Positions 33,168 through 45,063 of a stretch of 64,000 nucleotides of DNA are shown piece after piece. The notes below the pieces were generated by a model that ran no database searches, was not told the DNA's origin, and saw nothing but the letters and a program-made list of their open reading frames with translations. The DNA is taken from NCBI RefSeq assembly GCF_032062135.1, contig NC_092859.1, forward strand, positions 72,659,206-72,723,205, given 5' to 3'. Made by a program: the position numbers and the translations under genes. Every line of letters begins with the position of its first letter. The first letter of the stretch is position 1. This DNA is from Pyxicephalus adspersus. Taxonomy: Eukaryota; Chordata; Amphibia; Anura; Pyxicephalidae.

Positions 33168-34300
33168 TCACTTCTCTATCATGTTCACGCGTTTACCATT
33201 ACCGGATGCCAAACACAGGGCCCTTGCAGCATCAATCTTCTTGCTGCTTTTCTTCACTATAGCACCACAATCAGGCACTTTCCCACAGATACGAGTTCCA
33301 TAATACCTAGATAAGAGCTTCAACAGCACCAGCTCAAGCATGTATATGGATCTATACTGATATATTTCATTTTTTCTAATTAATATATCGCTATAAACTC
33401 CAATCTTACTATAACTGTCAGTTTTTTCTAATTCTAGGAGGAGGGTGGCAGAAATTAAATTTCCAGCTGCTCCCAAATCAATGAAGGCCTCAAGGGCAAG
33501 TGTGGAGTTGTTGTGGTGAAGCTTGATGGCTATAGAGGGTTGCTGATTGTAGGGGATAGAGGAGTGACCTAGCATGCCCCCCTCAAAGCATTGCCAAGCG
33601 CCTCTGTGGACAAGATTTGATAACATGTTCCTTCTGTCCGCAGTACAGACAGAGACCAGAAGAGAGGTGCCGGGTCCTCTCCTCTTGCGATAGCCTAGAT
33701 TGCTCTAGCTGCATTGGTTCGCCAGGGACAGGAGCAACAGGGGAGGCTGGAGTTTGCAGAGGCCGCTGAAAGGATGGTGCAAGTAGCGGGACAAAGGTTT
33801 GGCGTGGGCGAGATTTCTCCTGGAAATGCTCTTGGAAGCGGATGTCTATCTGGATGGCCAAGGAGATCAGATCATCCAGAGATGAGGGAATCTCCCGACC
33901 GGCCAACTCATCCTTCACGTAGTCAGAAAAGCCTTGCCAGAAGGTAGCGTGGAGAGCCTCATTGTTCCAAGCCAATTCAGCTGCCAAGGTTTAGAATTGT
34001 ACTGCAAACTGACCCACAGTAAGCGAACCTTGGCGGAGATGCAGGAGTGTGCTGGCTGCAGAGGAGGCGCACAGGGGTTCATCAAAAAGCTTTCTGAAGA
34101 GGCTCAGGAAAGCTTTATTATTGCCGGTAACTGGATCCTTTCTCTCCAAGAGTGGGGATGCCCATGCCAGAGCTTCTCCAGACAGCAAGGACATGATATA
34201 TGCCACTTTGGCCTGGTCAGTGGAGACGTTATGTGGCTGAAGCTCAAAATGGATGCCACACTGATTGAAGAAACCACGGCAGGTCTTCAACTGATCCATC
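33168..34300 (-). pseudogene. Ty3/Gypsy gag and protease remnant
   Basis: The minus strand reads a gag capsid-like part (34299-33991: TCRGFFNQCGIHFELQ, VAYIMSLLSGEALAWA). A stop follows, then the rest of gag (33987-33583: LHATFWQGFSDYVKDELAG, Pro/Gln-rich spacer), ending in a zinc knuckle CLYCGQKEHVIKSC of the C-x2-C-x4-H-x4-C type at residues 113-126 of that frame. After a frameshift the protease start follows (33626-33168) with AFIDLGAAGNLIS, where the catalytic D-S/T-G is changed to D-L-G. Reverse transcriptase, RNase H and integrase are not seen. The 5' edge at about 34300 abuts a mariner-like transposase rather than an LTR. Confidence 0.9.
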
Positions 34301-34686
34301 CGTCAGGAAACTTGATGTTCAGGAAATCTCTGACTAACTTGGCAAAGTGGGGTTTTCATCTTGAAAAAAGGCATTAGCAAGGTTACTCCTCACCTGAAGT
34401 TGTGGCACAGCAAACTCCTGCAGCATCTCCAGGTAATTTTCCCCTGTAATGGTGGTTGTATTGCTGGATGCATCGCAGAAGAAAAATGGCCCAATCAGCC
34501 CAGTGCTAGACATTGCACACCAAACCACCAGCTTCGGAGAATAACATTCATACTCAAGAATTTCTTCTGGGTTTGATTTTCCCCAAATTCGACAGTTGTG
34601 TTAGGTAACCCGACCAGATAGATGAAAGATAGATTTGTCGCTGAACCTTACGTTTTTCATGAGCTGAGGGTCATTTTGGTAATAGT
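34300..34686 (-). pseudogene. mariner/IS630-like transposase, C-terminal catalytic half
   Basis: Minus-strand blocks are NVRFSDKSIFHLSGRV, NCRIWGKSNPEEILEYE, VVWCAMSSTGLIGPFFF, TTITGENYLEMLQEFAVPQL, FFQDENP, and VRDFLNIKFPDGWI in a shifted frame. These match the DDE core of the mariner/IS630 group: the first Asp in SD(E), the second in a FQQDGA-like position (here FFQDEN), and FLN..FP..WI near the end. The N-terminal half lies at 35400-35664, and LTR-like DNA separates them. Confidence 0.82.
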
Positions 34687-35400
34687 GTTGTAAGGCCCCA
34701 GTCAGCACCAGTCCTCACCAGACACTAGTCCCCCAATCTAACACTGCAGTCTTCACCTATAGCCAGCCCCCGCTCAGCCTCGGGAGACTGGTTGCGTCTC
34801 CCAAAACTCGGTCGCCCCCAGAACGTACGCAAGGGATGGTGTCTGGGAATGGGCTGGCAGCAAGCCAGGAGCCCACAGATAAAGTAGTACCAAGATTCCA
34901 CAGAGCCAAGTCCAAAATACAGAGCAGAGGTCATACACCATATATCCGTCCACCAAACGAAGTACGCAAGGGAAAAACACAAGCAGAGTACGGGTCACAG
35001 GCAAAGGTCGGTCCAGGCAGCAAAAACACAAGATCAGAAACAGGCAGGGTCAGCAACAAAAAATCAGATGAAAACACACTTCAGCACAGATTAGCCCAGC
35101 TCCCAGCTACAACAGGCACTGGTGACTGGGACCAGAGAGGCTTTAAAGTCTCAGCAGCCAATAGCAGTGCAGGACTGAGTCAGGAGCTGATCAGCCTCTA
35201 GAATCCCCTTCAGCTGTGCACAGCCTAACAATGGATGCTGGCGATGCCAAAATACATCAGTTTCCAGAACTAAAGGGAAAAAGAAACTGCTGCTATCTTA
35301 GTTCTCCTGGCTGCTGCAAATTACATTGCTGGATAGCGCAAACAGGGTTTAATACTGCGATGGTGCACGGAGTCCCCGGACAGATGAGAATTTCCTAGCA
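34686..35400 (-). mobile_element. LTR-like insertion inside the mariner-like element
   Basis: A probable LTR of 545 bp can be drawn at 34686-35230. In the minus sense it starts TGTTAGGCTGTGCACAGCTG and ends GGGGCCTTACAACA (TG...CA). Sequence up to about 35400 shares homology with 5283-5424, so the repeat either extends further or includes the 3' internal part of the retrotransposon. Related copies lie at 5283-5600 (opposite strand) and 57150-57425 (same strand). A target duplication could not be identified. Confidence 0.65.
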
Positions 35401-35664
35401 AGCGTAAATTGTGTTGTGTTGGAGCAGTGTGACGGCCATAAAACTTCTCAAACTCGTGCGTAACTGCAGTCAGGGACTGAAAAACTTCTTGCCAAGTGGC
35501 AATTTTGCAACGCTGCAATTGGCGAGCCATGGTAAAGGGAAGAATACACTTACAAAAACTGCAAAGCCTAAGTTGCCATATGCTAATGGCCTCAAGTTTC
35601 TCCTAATGATACCTGGAATTAAATGAAAAAAAGAAAGTGTTTAGTGACTTTTGGCACACCCTGA
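35400..35664 (-). pseudogene. mariner/IS630-like transposase, N-terminal part and terminal repeat
   Basis: The minus strand shows WQEVFQSLTAVTHEFEKFYG and RHTAPTQHNLRLLG, like the helix-turn-helix region of mariner-type transposases (f.S...v...F...yg...aPt..tI). The outer end reads CAGGGTGTGCCAAAAGTCAC from 35663 inward, a typical terminal inverted repeat of this group. The matching left terminus was not found and the element is cut at about 34300. Confidence 0.65.
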
Positions 35665-37074
35665 AGTTTAAAACTACCTGTTATATTGTGTTTGTGATGT
35701 GTATTCCTGCACTCCACTGTTACTCCTCACTTTGTTTTTTTTTTTCCTTTCTGATTTTTCAGTAAAAATGTTAGGATGTCCAATAATTGAAATTCCAGAA
35801 TCCAATCATATAAAACAAAATAAAAAAAAGGCCTGAAAAAAAAGAAAATGAATGTACCTACCACACCTAAAGACTTGTAAGCTGAGGTATATATTTCACT
35901 TTATTTTGGGGTTTAAATAGAGTTTAAGAATCACCTTGACTTCGTCTTCTCCATTGAGTTCAATATATTTAGACGAAAAAAATGAAATTTTGCAATAACC
36001 ACAGTGGCTTTCTTTAAACTGTGTTATTAAGGGTATTTTTTATTTCTCATTGGTAGTCTGAGGTTCCAATGAGAAATGGCAGTCTTGCCTGGTACTCTTA
36101 TGCATGGCAATATTGGTCTCATTGAGAAATGGCAGACCGCTTGGTCCACTAACACATGACTATAGTGTTGGGATTTGCTGCAGTCTAATGTCTAGTTTAG
36201 CTCATCATATGCATGGCAGAATCATTCCCCTTTCTCCATAGGAAAATTAACAATTTATAACTTCTTTCACAGAGCATTCCATCAATTTAGTGTGTGATAG
36301 TAAGCCCAAAGTCCATAATTGTCTGCTTTGGAAACATTAAATGATTCCATACCTGCACAGTCATCACACACAATGCTTTATAGGGGTCATCTCTTGACCT
36401 GTCCCATATTACTGAGTATAAATTATTTTAGTCATTGCTTTTGTTCGAGATAAATGTCTTTATCTGTGGTCATCAAAAAAGTATGTGAGTTCTTTCTAAT
36501 CTTTGTGTACAATAATATGGAAATGTCCTATTTTACTTTTGACAAGCGCAGATTAATTAAAGGCCTCTATAGAAAAGGCGTATGAATACAGTTTAAAAAG
36601 CAATAATTGGACCTTTCTATAAATATGCATAAATGCCCTTAGGATGTTTGGTAGACGTGACTAAATATGAAATTTTCATTTCAAAAGTGTATGTCACATC
36701 TACTAAATGATTCATTTTTATAAGCAATGATACCATTGGAACACTGTGTACTTCAGACTGAGACTTTGCTATTATTGATGAGACTCTTTTAATCTCTGAC
36801 ATAAAGCTCGACAAAATAAATGAGTTTATAAAGAGGAAATAATTATTAATGTAATAATGTGACGACTGGTGGTTGCATGAGAAATGCATTGATATATAAA
36901 TAAATTCAGAAAGTAAACATTTTTTGGGAAAAAATCCTTTTTTGAATATATTCTAATTTGCTATTATGCAGAACAGTAACACCAGAAGGATGTGCATTAA
37001 CTCAACATGCAACAACACACATCACATGCATTGATAAAATTGTGTTGCTATTCTCCAAACACTGCAAACATACC
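35665..37074. other. no gene seen
   Basis: A short direct repeat 'TGAGAAATGGCAG' occurs at about 36068 and 36122. Otherwise AT-rich DNA without recognisable features. Confidence 0.55.
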
Positions 37075-37375
37075 TTCCCTGTGCATTGCAGCATAACAGA
37101 GGTCCCAGATTCAAATCTCAGCCAGCACACTATATGCAGAGAATTTGTATGTTTTCCCCATGTTTGTGCGGGTTTCCTCTGTGTTCCTCCCACATTCCAA
37201 AAACATGCAGTTAGGTTAATTGGCTTCTCCTCAAAGCTGTTTTAGACTGTATTAATGATTATGGTAGGGGCATTAGATTGTGAGCCTCTTTGAGGGACCA
37301 CTAGTGACTTGACTATGGACTTTGTAAAGGGCTGCGTAATATGTCAGCCCTATCTAAATACAAGATAATAATAAT
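37075..37375 (+). repeat. SINE-like repeat with L2-type tail
   Basis: GAGGTCCCAGATTCAAATCTC is followed by GCACACTATATGCAGAGAATT, TTTGTATGTTTTCCCC, CCTCCCACATTCCAAAAACA, 'TGCAGTTAGGTTAATTGGCT', ATTAGATTGTGAGCC and GTAAAGGGCTGCGTAATATG, ending in (ATA)n. Other copies are at 15345-15560 (minus) and 16770-17040. Confidence 0.8.
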
Positions 37376-39104
37376 ATATGGTATACCCTATGTTACAAAC
37401 GTGCTGTGTGCTACATATTTAGCATGTGTGAGTTTTCTGTGAGTAGTGCTCTGAGCATCTGATTCAAATAAATGCCAAATGCCAATGCAATAGAAACAAG
37501 AATGAATTTTCAAAATGCATTTTACACCTGTCCAAAATGGACATATTCCCCTCTTACAGGAATCAAGAGTTCTTGCTAGAGATGAAGCTTTTGTTAACAC
37601 GTGTAAGAACAATCAAATATAGCTATTGTTCTAAAATAGTTTAGGTTATGCTTGAGCTTTTCACAGCAGAAAAATTAATATAATCAAAAAGTAAAAACCA
37701 GGATGGGAGTTTCTATCTTACGAATGATTCAATAAAATGTATACATTTAGTGCAGTATAGAAACAGTTAACCTATTATTCACATAAATTAAGTTCTGACA
37801 AGAGTCCACAAAAAACTGTTACCTTCATGGGGTTTAGCTATAATGAAGTTATACATTAGGTTGCCCTCTGTTAGGACAATGGTCCCTTGGTAACAAGTTT
37901 GATGTACTTGCTTTCTTTGAAGCAATGTGGAAAAATGTGTAGTGTAAAAAAAAACGTCCGTTGTTTGTATGAGGCAAAAGCCTTGTATATAGTCTATTTT
38001 AAGATTCCTTAATATAAAAAAATCTTAAAGTGCACATCACAGCCGAGTGTTAACAGGCTTATATATTATGTAAAGACCTTAAACACAAAGTTTAAAAAGT
38101 CATCAGCAATAATATTTCAGTATATAATAACATTTTATCTTTGCAAGCCATACCTTACTAAATTTACTGCTGTCTGTTATGGAAATGCTAAAAATGTGTC
38201 TGGGTATGGTGATCTGTGTTAATGTCTTTACAGTATTCACATAGTCTATTAGAAAGGCATTCCAGAGATATGGCTTTCCTCTCTAAATAGTAAATTAGCT
38301 ATGTTACTTAGTACCCATAGGCTAAGTTCTAGTACTGTCACATCAGATTCTCTCTTTTTTCACTTTTCACATCACTGTGTTTCATTGTATCCTGTATTGT
38401 AACTGCTTCCATTTAAGTCCTACACATGGAACCTCTCTTTTTATGGTGCATATAGAAAGACGAAAGTAAAGGTAATTGAATAGTCAGATCAAATATAAAC
38501 CTTTACTTGAATAATCAAGAATAATATATGTTTTATACAGCATAATACAATTCAATTTTTCAGAAAAAACATGATAGTAACACTGTGAGAGCTGACAAAG
38601 CAACATGGCTGAGTTATGGTGCTCCCCCTAAATATTAAAATTGTGGCCATATAGTTTATTTCTTATTACAAGCATAATGACACTCTTCTGTCAGATTCCC
38701 TATTGCAATTTCTTTCTTACAGGGAGAGAATAACATAATCTGATTTCAAAGGTGTTAGGGGATATCCATTCTGGTACCCCACAATGCTTGGTTTCTGTAA
38801 TATTGTAGGTAAAATCGCTTAGCAGCTCATTTGCAAAAATGACAACTTTCATGGGTTATGAATGTGCTAAATAAAAAGAATCTGACCTATAAAATAGAAT
38901 TTCATGTTTACATAACTTAAATTAGGTATTCTACCCTTTAAGTGTCCTCTTTCACACAAACTTTGCAATTTAATTTATGTTATGATGTGCTTTATGTCTG
39001 ATATTTCTGTATGTCACAGTATGCATTACCTTTAACAGGCTTTCTTTTCAGTTGTGTTAACATATATGTTTAATTAATTTTGCAGCTATATATATATATA
39101 TTGG
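37376..39104. other. no gene seen
   Basis: AT-rich DNA without recognised repeats or exons. Confidence 0.6.
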
Positions 39105-39178
39105 ACCACCCAGGTTCTCCCATAATAGCCTATCTTGTCTATTATTGGAAAACTTGAATAAATCAGACCCATCGTATC
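39105..39178. mobile_element. MITE tail piece (GGCCTGATTTATTAAAGC family, variant B)
   Basis: 'GGACCACCCAGGTTCTCCCA', TAATAGCCTATCTTGTC and 'CTTGAATAAATCAGACCCAT' form the right part of a variant also seen at 55085-55140 (CATCCAGGTTCCCCTATTAT). The left part is missing. Confidence 0.6.
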
Positions 39179-39939
39179 CAACAAGTTGTTACAGATGTCG
39201 CTGTATCTCTTTTATATGTTAGAACTAAAGGAGCCTGTATCACCAAGACAAAAATTAGAGGTCAAAGTTTGGCAGCAGACATTACTTGAATATTTAATGT
39301 AGGAACGTGTAGTACATTCTTAGGATCCAAGGATAGTTGTTATATTTTAATTGACATTATGCCATTGTTTAATCAGTTAGATAAATGGTCTGTGGCAGCT
39401 AAGATACATGACAAAACACATAAACCCTAATTTTTTCTTCCTCATTCTCCTTCCAGATAGTGGATACTTCTGTTCTTTATGTTTATACACGGTCATAAGT
39501 CAAACTTTGGAATGTTCATTTAGGTTAACTAATGCAGACTGCAGTAGCACTAAGCATATTTCAGATAATCAATCTTTTTAAACAAATAATTAATGATCAG
39601 TGCATTGGTTTGCATAAACATAATTTATAGCAGTGCATCTATGGGAACTGCAACTTGGATATGTAAACAGAAGCTGTAGTGATTTTCAATATTATGAGAT
39701 CTGTGGGAAGTCGGGAAAATAGATGCATGACTTTAGTGCAAAGGTTGCTTAAGTTATCTGTGTGCTTATAAAGAATAATATACCAAACATACAGAAAACA
39801 ACATAATAAAATGGATTTTACATTTGAATGGTGCTGATAAAAATGGTACTGTTTAAAAAAAAGCTTATGTGTGTTACCTTAATTTGTATATATTATACTA
39901 TATTTTTTTTTAATAATTATTATTCAGTGTCTTTTAACC

Positions 39940-40010
39940 ACCTGAGCATTACACTGAGGTCTAGATTTCTGTACCAAAAGTGATCCACTGTTTTTCATGA
40001 AATTTTTTTT
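39940..40010. mobile_element. terminus of a piggyBac-like MITE
   Basis: TTTTAACCACCTGAGCATTAC, then ACTGAGGTCTAGATTTCTGT and ACCAAAAGTGATCCACTG. The same end occurs at 49840-49870 and, inverted, at 57885-57950. TTAA followed by CCACCTGAGCG resembles the TTAA-adjacent ends of piggyBac elements. The second end of this copy was not located. Confidence 0.6.
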
Positions 40011-40439
40011 TGGTTAAAGAAAAAGCACATTATACATACCTACCTGGGAAATTCACCCCACCTGGGAAAATCTCCAGGTTAATTGCATGCACTGCAAAAA
40101 ATTGGAAAATGTATCTTACTTTTATCACAAAAGTTTTAAACCTAAGGTGAACAACATTGGTACTCTGCCCCTAATATTACCCAACAAACACTCAGCTGTT
40201 TTAAGACAGCAAAAATGCACAATTTTTTACAGGAGGTATATAAAACAAAAAGGTAATTAGCGTTTCATTTTATTAGCTTTTTTTCCATAGACATAAATGC
40301 ATGGGGAACACTGCACATTCTATTCCAAATCAAAACATGAAAAAATGTATCAAATTTATTTATTTCTTTACAGAAGACTGTTTAAAATCATAGCAGCATG
40401 GACTTTAATTAGTGTGGTCATTTATTTTGTGTAAAAAAA

Positions 40440-41170
40440 GTGTCGATTCCAGCCATTATTTAAGAAAGGAAGGCAGCAAATGTTGTACATGCTGGTTGTA
40501 GTGCATTTCTCTCTGAAAAATCTGAGTAAAATGGTTAATTCCAGACATTGATCTTAAAAATGATTTCAAACGCTTTAAAATAGCAACCCAAACCTGAAAG
40601 ACATGGAAGAAAATAAAAAAAACTACTATTTGAATGGATAGAAGAATAGCCAAAATGGTAAAGACTCAGCCAATGATCAGCTCCAGGTAAGATCAAAGGT
40701 ATAAATTTACCTGTGAGTACTGTTAATTAGAAGCCACCTTTGTGAAGTCAAGCTATCGGCATAAAGTCCCAATATTGAAAAGGCATGTGCAGTAGAGGTT
40801 ACAATTTTTCAAACAACACACTGACTGGTCTGAGAAGAGAAATGGCGCAACATTTTGAGGACTGATGAAAGCAAGATTGTTCTTTTTGGGTATCAGCGCT
40901 ACAGACAGTTTGTCGACCCCCAAACACTGAATTCAAGCCACAGCACACGCACCATGATATGGGGGATGTTTCTCAGACTATGGTGATAAGCCTATTTATC
41001 ACATATCAGGAATCATGGATCAGTATGAATGCATCACAATACCAGAGGTCATGTTGCCTAATGATGAAGAGGAAATGCGCTTGAAATGGGTGTTTCAGCA
41101 ACAAAACAGCTCCAAACACACCAGTAAACGAGCAACTTCCTGGTTCCAGAAGGAATAACACATTTTTAAT
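40440..41170 (+). pseudogene. Tc1-like transposase remnant
   Basis: Plus-strand pieces in several frames match Tc1 order: a degraded WI-E/RRIAKMVKTQPMISS-like helix region (about 40625-40690), LPVSTVN (40705-40730), then KWRNILRTDESKIVLFGYQR (about 40842-40900) with the first catalytic Asp, TRTMIWGMF (about 40947), MLPNDEEEMRLKWVFQQQN (about 41050-41108) and SKHTSKRATSWFQ (to about 41150). In functional Tc1 the second catalytic residue lies in FQQDNDPKHT. Here FQQQN shows that Asp is lost. Multiple stops mark it as old. The tail TTCCCAATTAATTTGTGTGC (41203-41222) is near the 3' terminal repeat. Confidence 0.88.
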
Positions 41171-41417
41171 AAATGTTTTGATATGGAGTACAATTTGTAG
41201 TGTTCCCAATTAATTTGTGTGCATGGAAATAAAAAATTTTATAAGGATTTTAAACTTTATTACCTTTTTAAAAAAACACTGCTATTAGTGAGGTTTGCAA
41301 GAGTTTTGCTCTAAATATGGCAGCCTGTGGTCTTATGTACTAATGCATCTGTTATGCAACATTTTCACTATGGATTCTTTGCATGTGAACGGGAAATGTG
41401 TTCTAATGAAGATCCTG

Positions 41418-41634
41418 NNNNNNNNNNNNNNNNNNNNNNNNNNNNNNNNNNNNNNNNNNNNNNNNNNNNNNNNNNNNNNNNNNNNNNNNNNNNNNNNNNN
41501 NNNNNNNNNNNNNNNNNNNNNNNNNNNNNNNNNNNNNNNNNNNNNNNNNNNNNNNNNNNNNNNNNNNNNNNNNNNNNNNNNNNNNNNNNNNNNNNNNNNN
41601 NNNNNNNNNNNNNNNNNNNNNNNNNNNNNNNNNN
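41418..41634. other. assembly gap (217 N)
   Basis: Run of N at the left edge of the L2-like LINE. The missing bases probably hold more of that element. Open frames across it are artefacts. Confidence 0.99.
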
Positions 41635-42165
41635 GTTAACAACAATGTCCTTCGTCCCTCTCCTCAGGCACATTGTCTTGGCGTCACCTTTGATTCTGCT
41701 CTATCATTTCTTGTCCCAGTTACCTTTCTGACCTGGTAAAAAACTACTCCCCTAGCCGCTCTCTTCGCTCCTCCAATGACCGACTACTGACTTCCTCACC
41801 CATAACCTCATCACACGCACAGCTACAAGACTTTTCTAGAGCTATCCCATCTCTCTGGAATGGTCTTCCTCATCCTATTTGGCTTGCTCCTATCTATCTA
41901 ACTATCTGCTCATTTAAAAGGGCCCTTAAAACCCATTTTTTAAACTTGCCTACCCGTCTTCTTCTGTCTTTTAAAACCGTCACTACTTCCCACTACTACA
42001 TATCTCCTCACCTATTGTGTATTACTTCCCCCACCTTCTAGATTGTAAGCTCTTCGGGGCAGAGTCCTCTCCTTCTGTGTCACTGTCTGTATTCATCTGT
42101 TATTTGCAACCTTTTTTTAATGTACAGTGCTGCATGTTTATGCTGTTTATTAATAATAATAAAAA
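41635..42165 (+). pseudogene. L2/CR1-like LINE, ORF2 C-terminus and 3' tail
   Basis: The plus strand reads LGVTFDSALSFVPVT, YSPSRSLRSSNDRLLTSSPI, FSRAIPSLWNGLPHPI, FKRALKTHFLNLP, the usual C-terminal end of L2/CR1-type ORF2 (rSLRSs..L, fs..aP.lWN.LP, Fk..LKt.lf). It is followed by 'AGATTGTAAGCTCTTCGGGG', TGTACAGTGCTGCATG and (ATA)n. The same tail ends SINE-like repeats elsewhere in the window. The 5' part is lost in the assembly gap or truncated. Confidence 0.85.
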
Positions 42166-43457
42166 TAACTCATTTAGTCCTAGAAGCTGCAGGGGAAGCC
42201 AGGTCGTATCAGAATCCCAACACCATTCAGCTTGTTTTTGACTGAAGGGGACACTGATCAGGCAGGTGAGTATCTTTTATTGCAAAAGGAACATCTGCTT
42301 GATCACATGGAACCATTTAAAGTTCACTGACATTACATTTTACTCATTTGTCACACTTACAGGATATTGGATTACTGCACATTCATAATAATGCAAAAGT
42401 CAATACATCTTGGTATAATAAATTTGTATATTTAATCAAGTGATTAGTTTTTTTCTGTTTTTAATATAAACATTACAATTGAAAAAATAATATCAATTAA
42501 AAAACCAAACAGCACATGGGGAAAATAAACTGTGTTCTGCATTTCAAGTCCTGTTCAAGCACATCATTTCATACTCCGGAGAAATGTACAATCTTGTTTC
42601 CCTACTGTGATCACATAGACATAAACAGATGGGCCAGTTAAGTTAGAAATTAATTAACCCTCAGGCATTTTTGTGGGCCACAGAAGGAATCCCCAGGAAA
42701 AAGTTCCCACAGTTGCTATTCTTTTTAATCACCTTTCCTACTGGCATACCTAAGGCCACCAATATTGATCAGTAATGCTTAAATCTGTATGGGGGATCCA
42801 AATTGCAATTATTTTTTTACACTGTATTGATGTTGTGGCAATGTTATATTATTTAGTTTTGTTGTTCATTTCTACGATCAACCATATATAATGATTAGTG
42901 TCACTGTAGGGTGAAAGACAGGAAGACTATCATTCAACTGCTAGCAGGTGGCCTTTCTAATATGAAGATATTGTAGTGTAAATTCAATATGGTATTAACC
43001 TAGAAACCTTTGCAAAGAAAATAAAACATGTGCTGGAAGCAGGGCCATAGTTAAACATTAAACTTTAAGAAACTACTGAATTGCCGTATGTGTTTTATAT
43101 GCAGCTCTATTTGTCAATTCTATGGACACCAAACAAGAGAAAAAAGTTATAGTTACATGTATTCTATTTATACTATAAAAGGTTCATTGGCTCTTCTTAA
43201 AATCCTCTGCACCTTCTATCTAAAATGACTTTAGTATTTTAAAAACAAATGTCCATAGTTAGAAGATGGAAAAGGAAACATTTGTTGCAATTTTGTAGTT
43301 TTGGAAGGACAATGGTCATACACTTTTTCATATTGATTATTTCTTATTGGTTGATATAGATAATCATGCTTTGAAAAAATTCATGTTGGCAAAAATTATC
43401 CTTTTTTTTTTTACAAAATATATTACTATACATATTACTCTAAAATGCAACAGCAGC
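42166..43457. other. no gene seen
   Basis: AT-rich DNA without recognised repeats or exons. Confidence 0.6.
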
Positions 43458-43640
43458 TTATGGGCCAGATTCATCAAGCAAAATCGGAAGTTCGCTCGCG
43501 CGCACAAATTCGTGATCCAGCATCAGACCCCTCAAACCTATTTATCAACAGATTTTCAGCCGTCGATAATATGCTGGCGTATTCCCCCGACATTTATGAA
43601 CTGAAATGATTGTGCGCTGTGAGGCGCGCATCACTAGCCA
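43458..43640. mobile_element. CpG-rich MITE piece related to 27702
   Basis: Starts GGGCCAGATTCATCAAGC and continues AAAATCGGAAGTTCGCTCGC and GCGCGCAC. The GATTCATCAAGC end and the CpG-rich inside match the nested MITE at 27702-27863. The right end is not clear. Confidence 0.65.
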
Positions 43641-43935
43641 GCTTGCATTAAAAGTCAATCTTTCTCAAACAAATCTTTCTTTCAAATGGAACACATCTTC
43701 CATTTAGCCCTATATAAAAAATATTTGATGTGTTCAAATATTTCAAACATATATATTAGCTTAGAAATAAGCATATTTTTAAATGACCTAATATTTTCAG
43801 CTTCAGAAAAAGTTAACTGATTTCAGCTGTGCCACATACCTAAACGCTTACGATGCCTAATCCAAGGATCTGCTTGGTGATAAATCCAGAGTACTCTGTC
43901 CAGCGGACTAGATCATCCACCCACATTCTTGTTTG

Positions 43936-44095
43936 CTTTTATAGATATATAAATCTATATCTATATAAATCTATATCTATATACATGTATAGATATCTCT
44001 GATAAATATATAAATACATATAAATATAGTATAAAAATATGAAAAGATATATATATTGTATTTAAAAATATATATCTCTTTTCATATTTAGGATG
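43936..44095. repeat. AT-rich tandem and inverted microsatellite
   Basis: Interleaved TATAAATCTATATC units run from 43940, followed by TATGAAAAGATATATAT and its inverted partner ATATATATCTCTTTTCATA (44036-44090), which can fold into a hairpin. Confidence 0.8.
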
Positions 44096-45063
44096 GGTCT
44101 ACACATGTTTCTGCCAAATTTATATGTGTTTTAATGCACTTTTACAGGCTCTTTGAAGCTTTTTAAGAAAGCTCCAATTGAAAACAATGGGGGCTTTTTT
44201 TAAGTGTTTTTAGCAAGATTTTGGAATCTGGAAAACCCCTTTAATAAGGAGACTCCCAAATCTCCCTGGGGAATGAGTACAGGGGTACTGAAAGGGTAAA
44301 AAATATGTATAAAAAGTAAGAGGAGGCTTTAATGTTAAATTATTGAATAAATGTGTGTGTTTAGTGTAACTTTAAAACTTTTATTTTTTTACAGGTTATC
44401 CAATGTAATCTTGCTTGGTTCTTTTCCTTAGTACCAGTAAGAACATAAATACCAGATGAATGAGATTATAGTAATTTTTAAACAAAACATTCTAATATAT
44501 AAATCACTTAAAAAACAAGAAGGAAAGTAGCATATGTGTGGTCCTGTGGCCCTGTGGCTAGTTTATAGGGTTTGACTTTACAACAGAAAGTTGTAAAATT
44601 AGAATAGGTACTGAAAGTATATAAAAACGTCTTGTAAAATAAAACTGTTCTAAATTTTATCAAATTTTAATATTTTTTTTATGTCTCCACCGCTTTTTCA
44701 AAAAGCCGCATAGAAACTGCATGAGTTTAAACCTGGAATTTAGTAACATGGTGAAAAAGTGAAAGTGAATGTTGTATTCCATTATTCCATTCCATGTTCT
44801 ACAAGGGGGAGCTGTGAATCCTGGCTGCCTGAACAACTTAAGCCAGTTTTGTATTTTTGAAGTAATGTTTGTGTTTTTGAGTAATTGTTACGCCTAGCCA
44901 TGGTAATTTGCAGAAGTCCCGAAACACATGGTATATAATGTGGTTTGGTAGAACACAAACGTACCTTGTTCATGGATAACATTCTAGTGTACATGAATTT
45001 CTCACTTATATTTCTACCAAACCTGTTTAAATTACTGGACACCTTTAGCTCATTGTTGGGCTT
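44096..45063. other. no gene seen
   Basis: AT-rich DNA. The frame at 44782-45042 (minus) has no recognised motif. Confidence 0.55.

Noticed and set aside
33934..34377. 147-residue plus-strand frame
   Set aside because: It is antisense to the Gypsy gag remnant, whose zinc knuckle and capsid motifs are clear on the minus strand.
36617..36889. 90-residue minus-strand frame
   Set aside because: No domain, no splice support, AT-rich composition.
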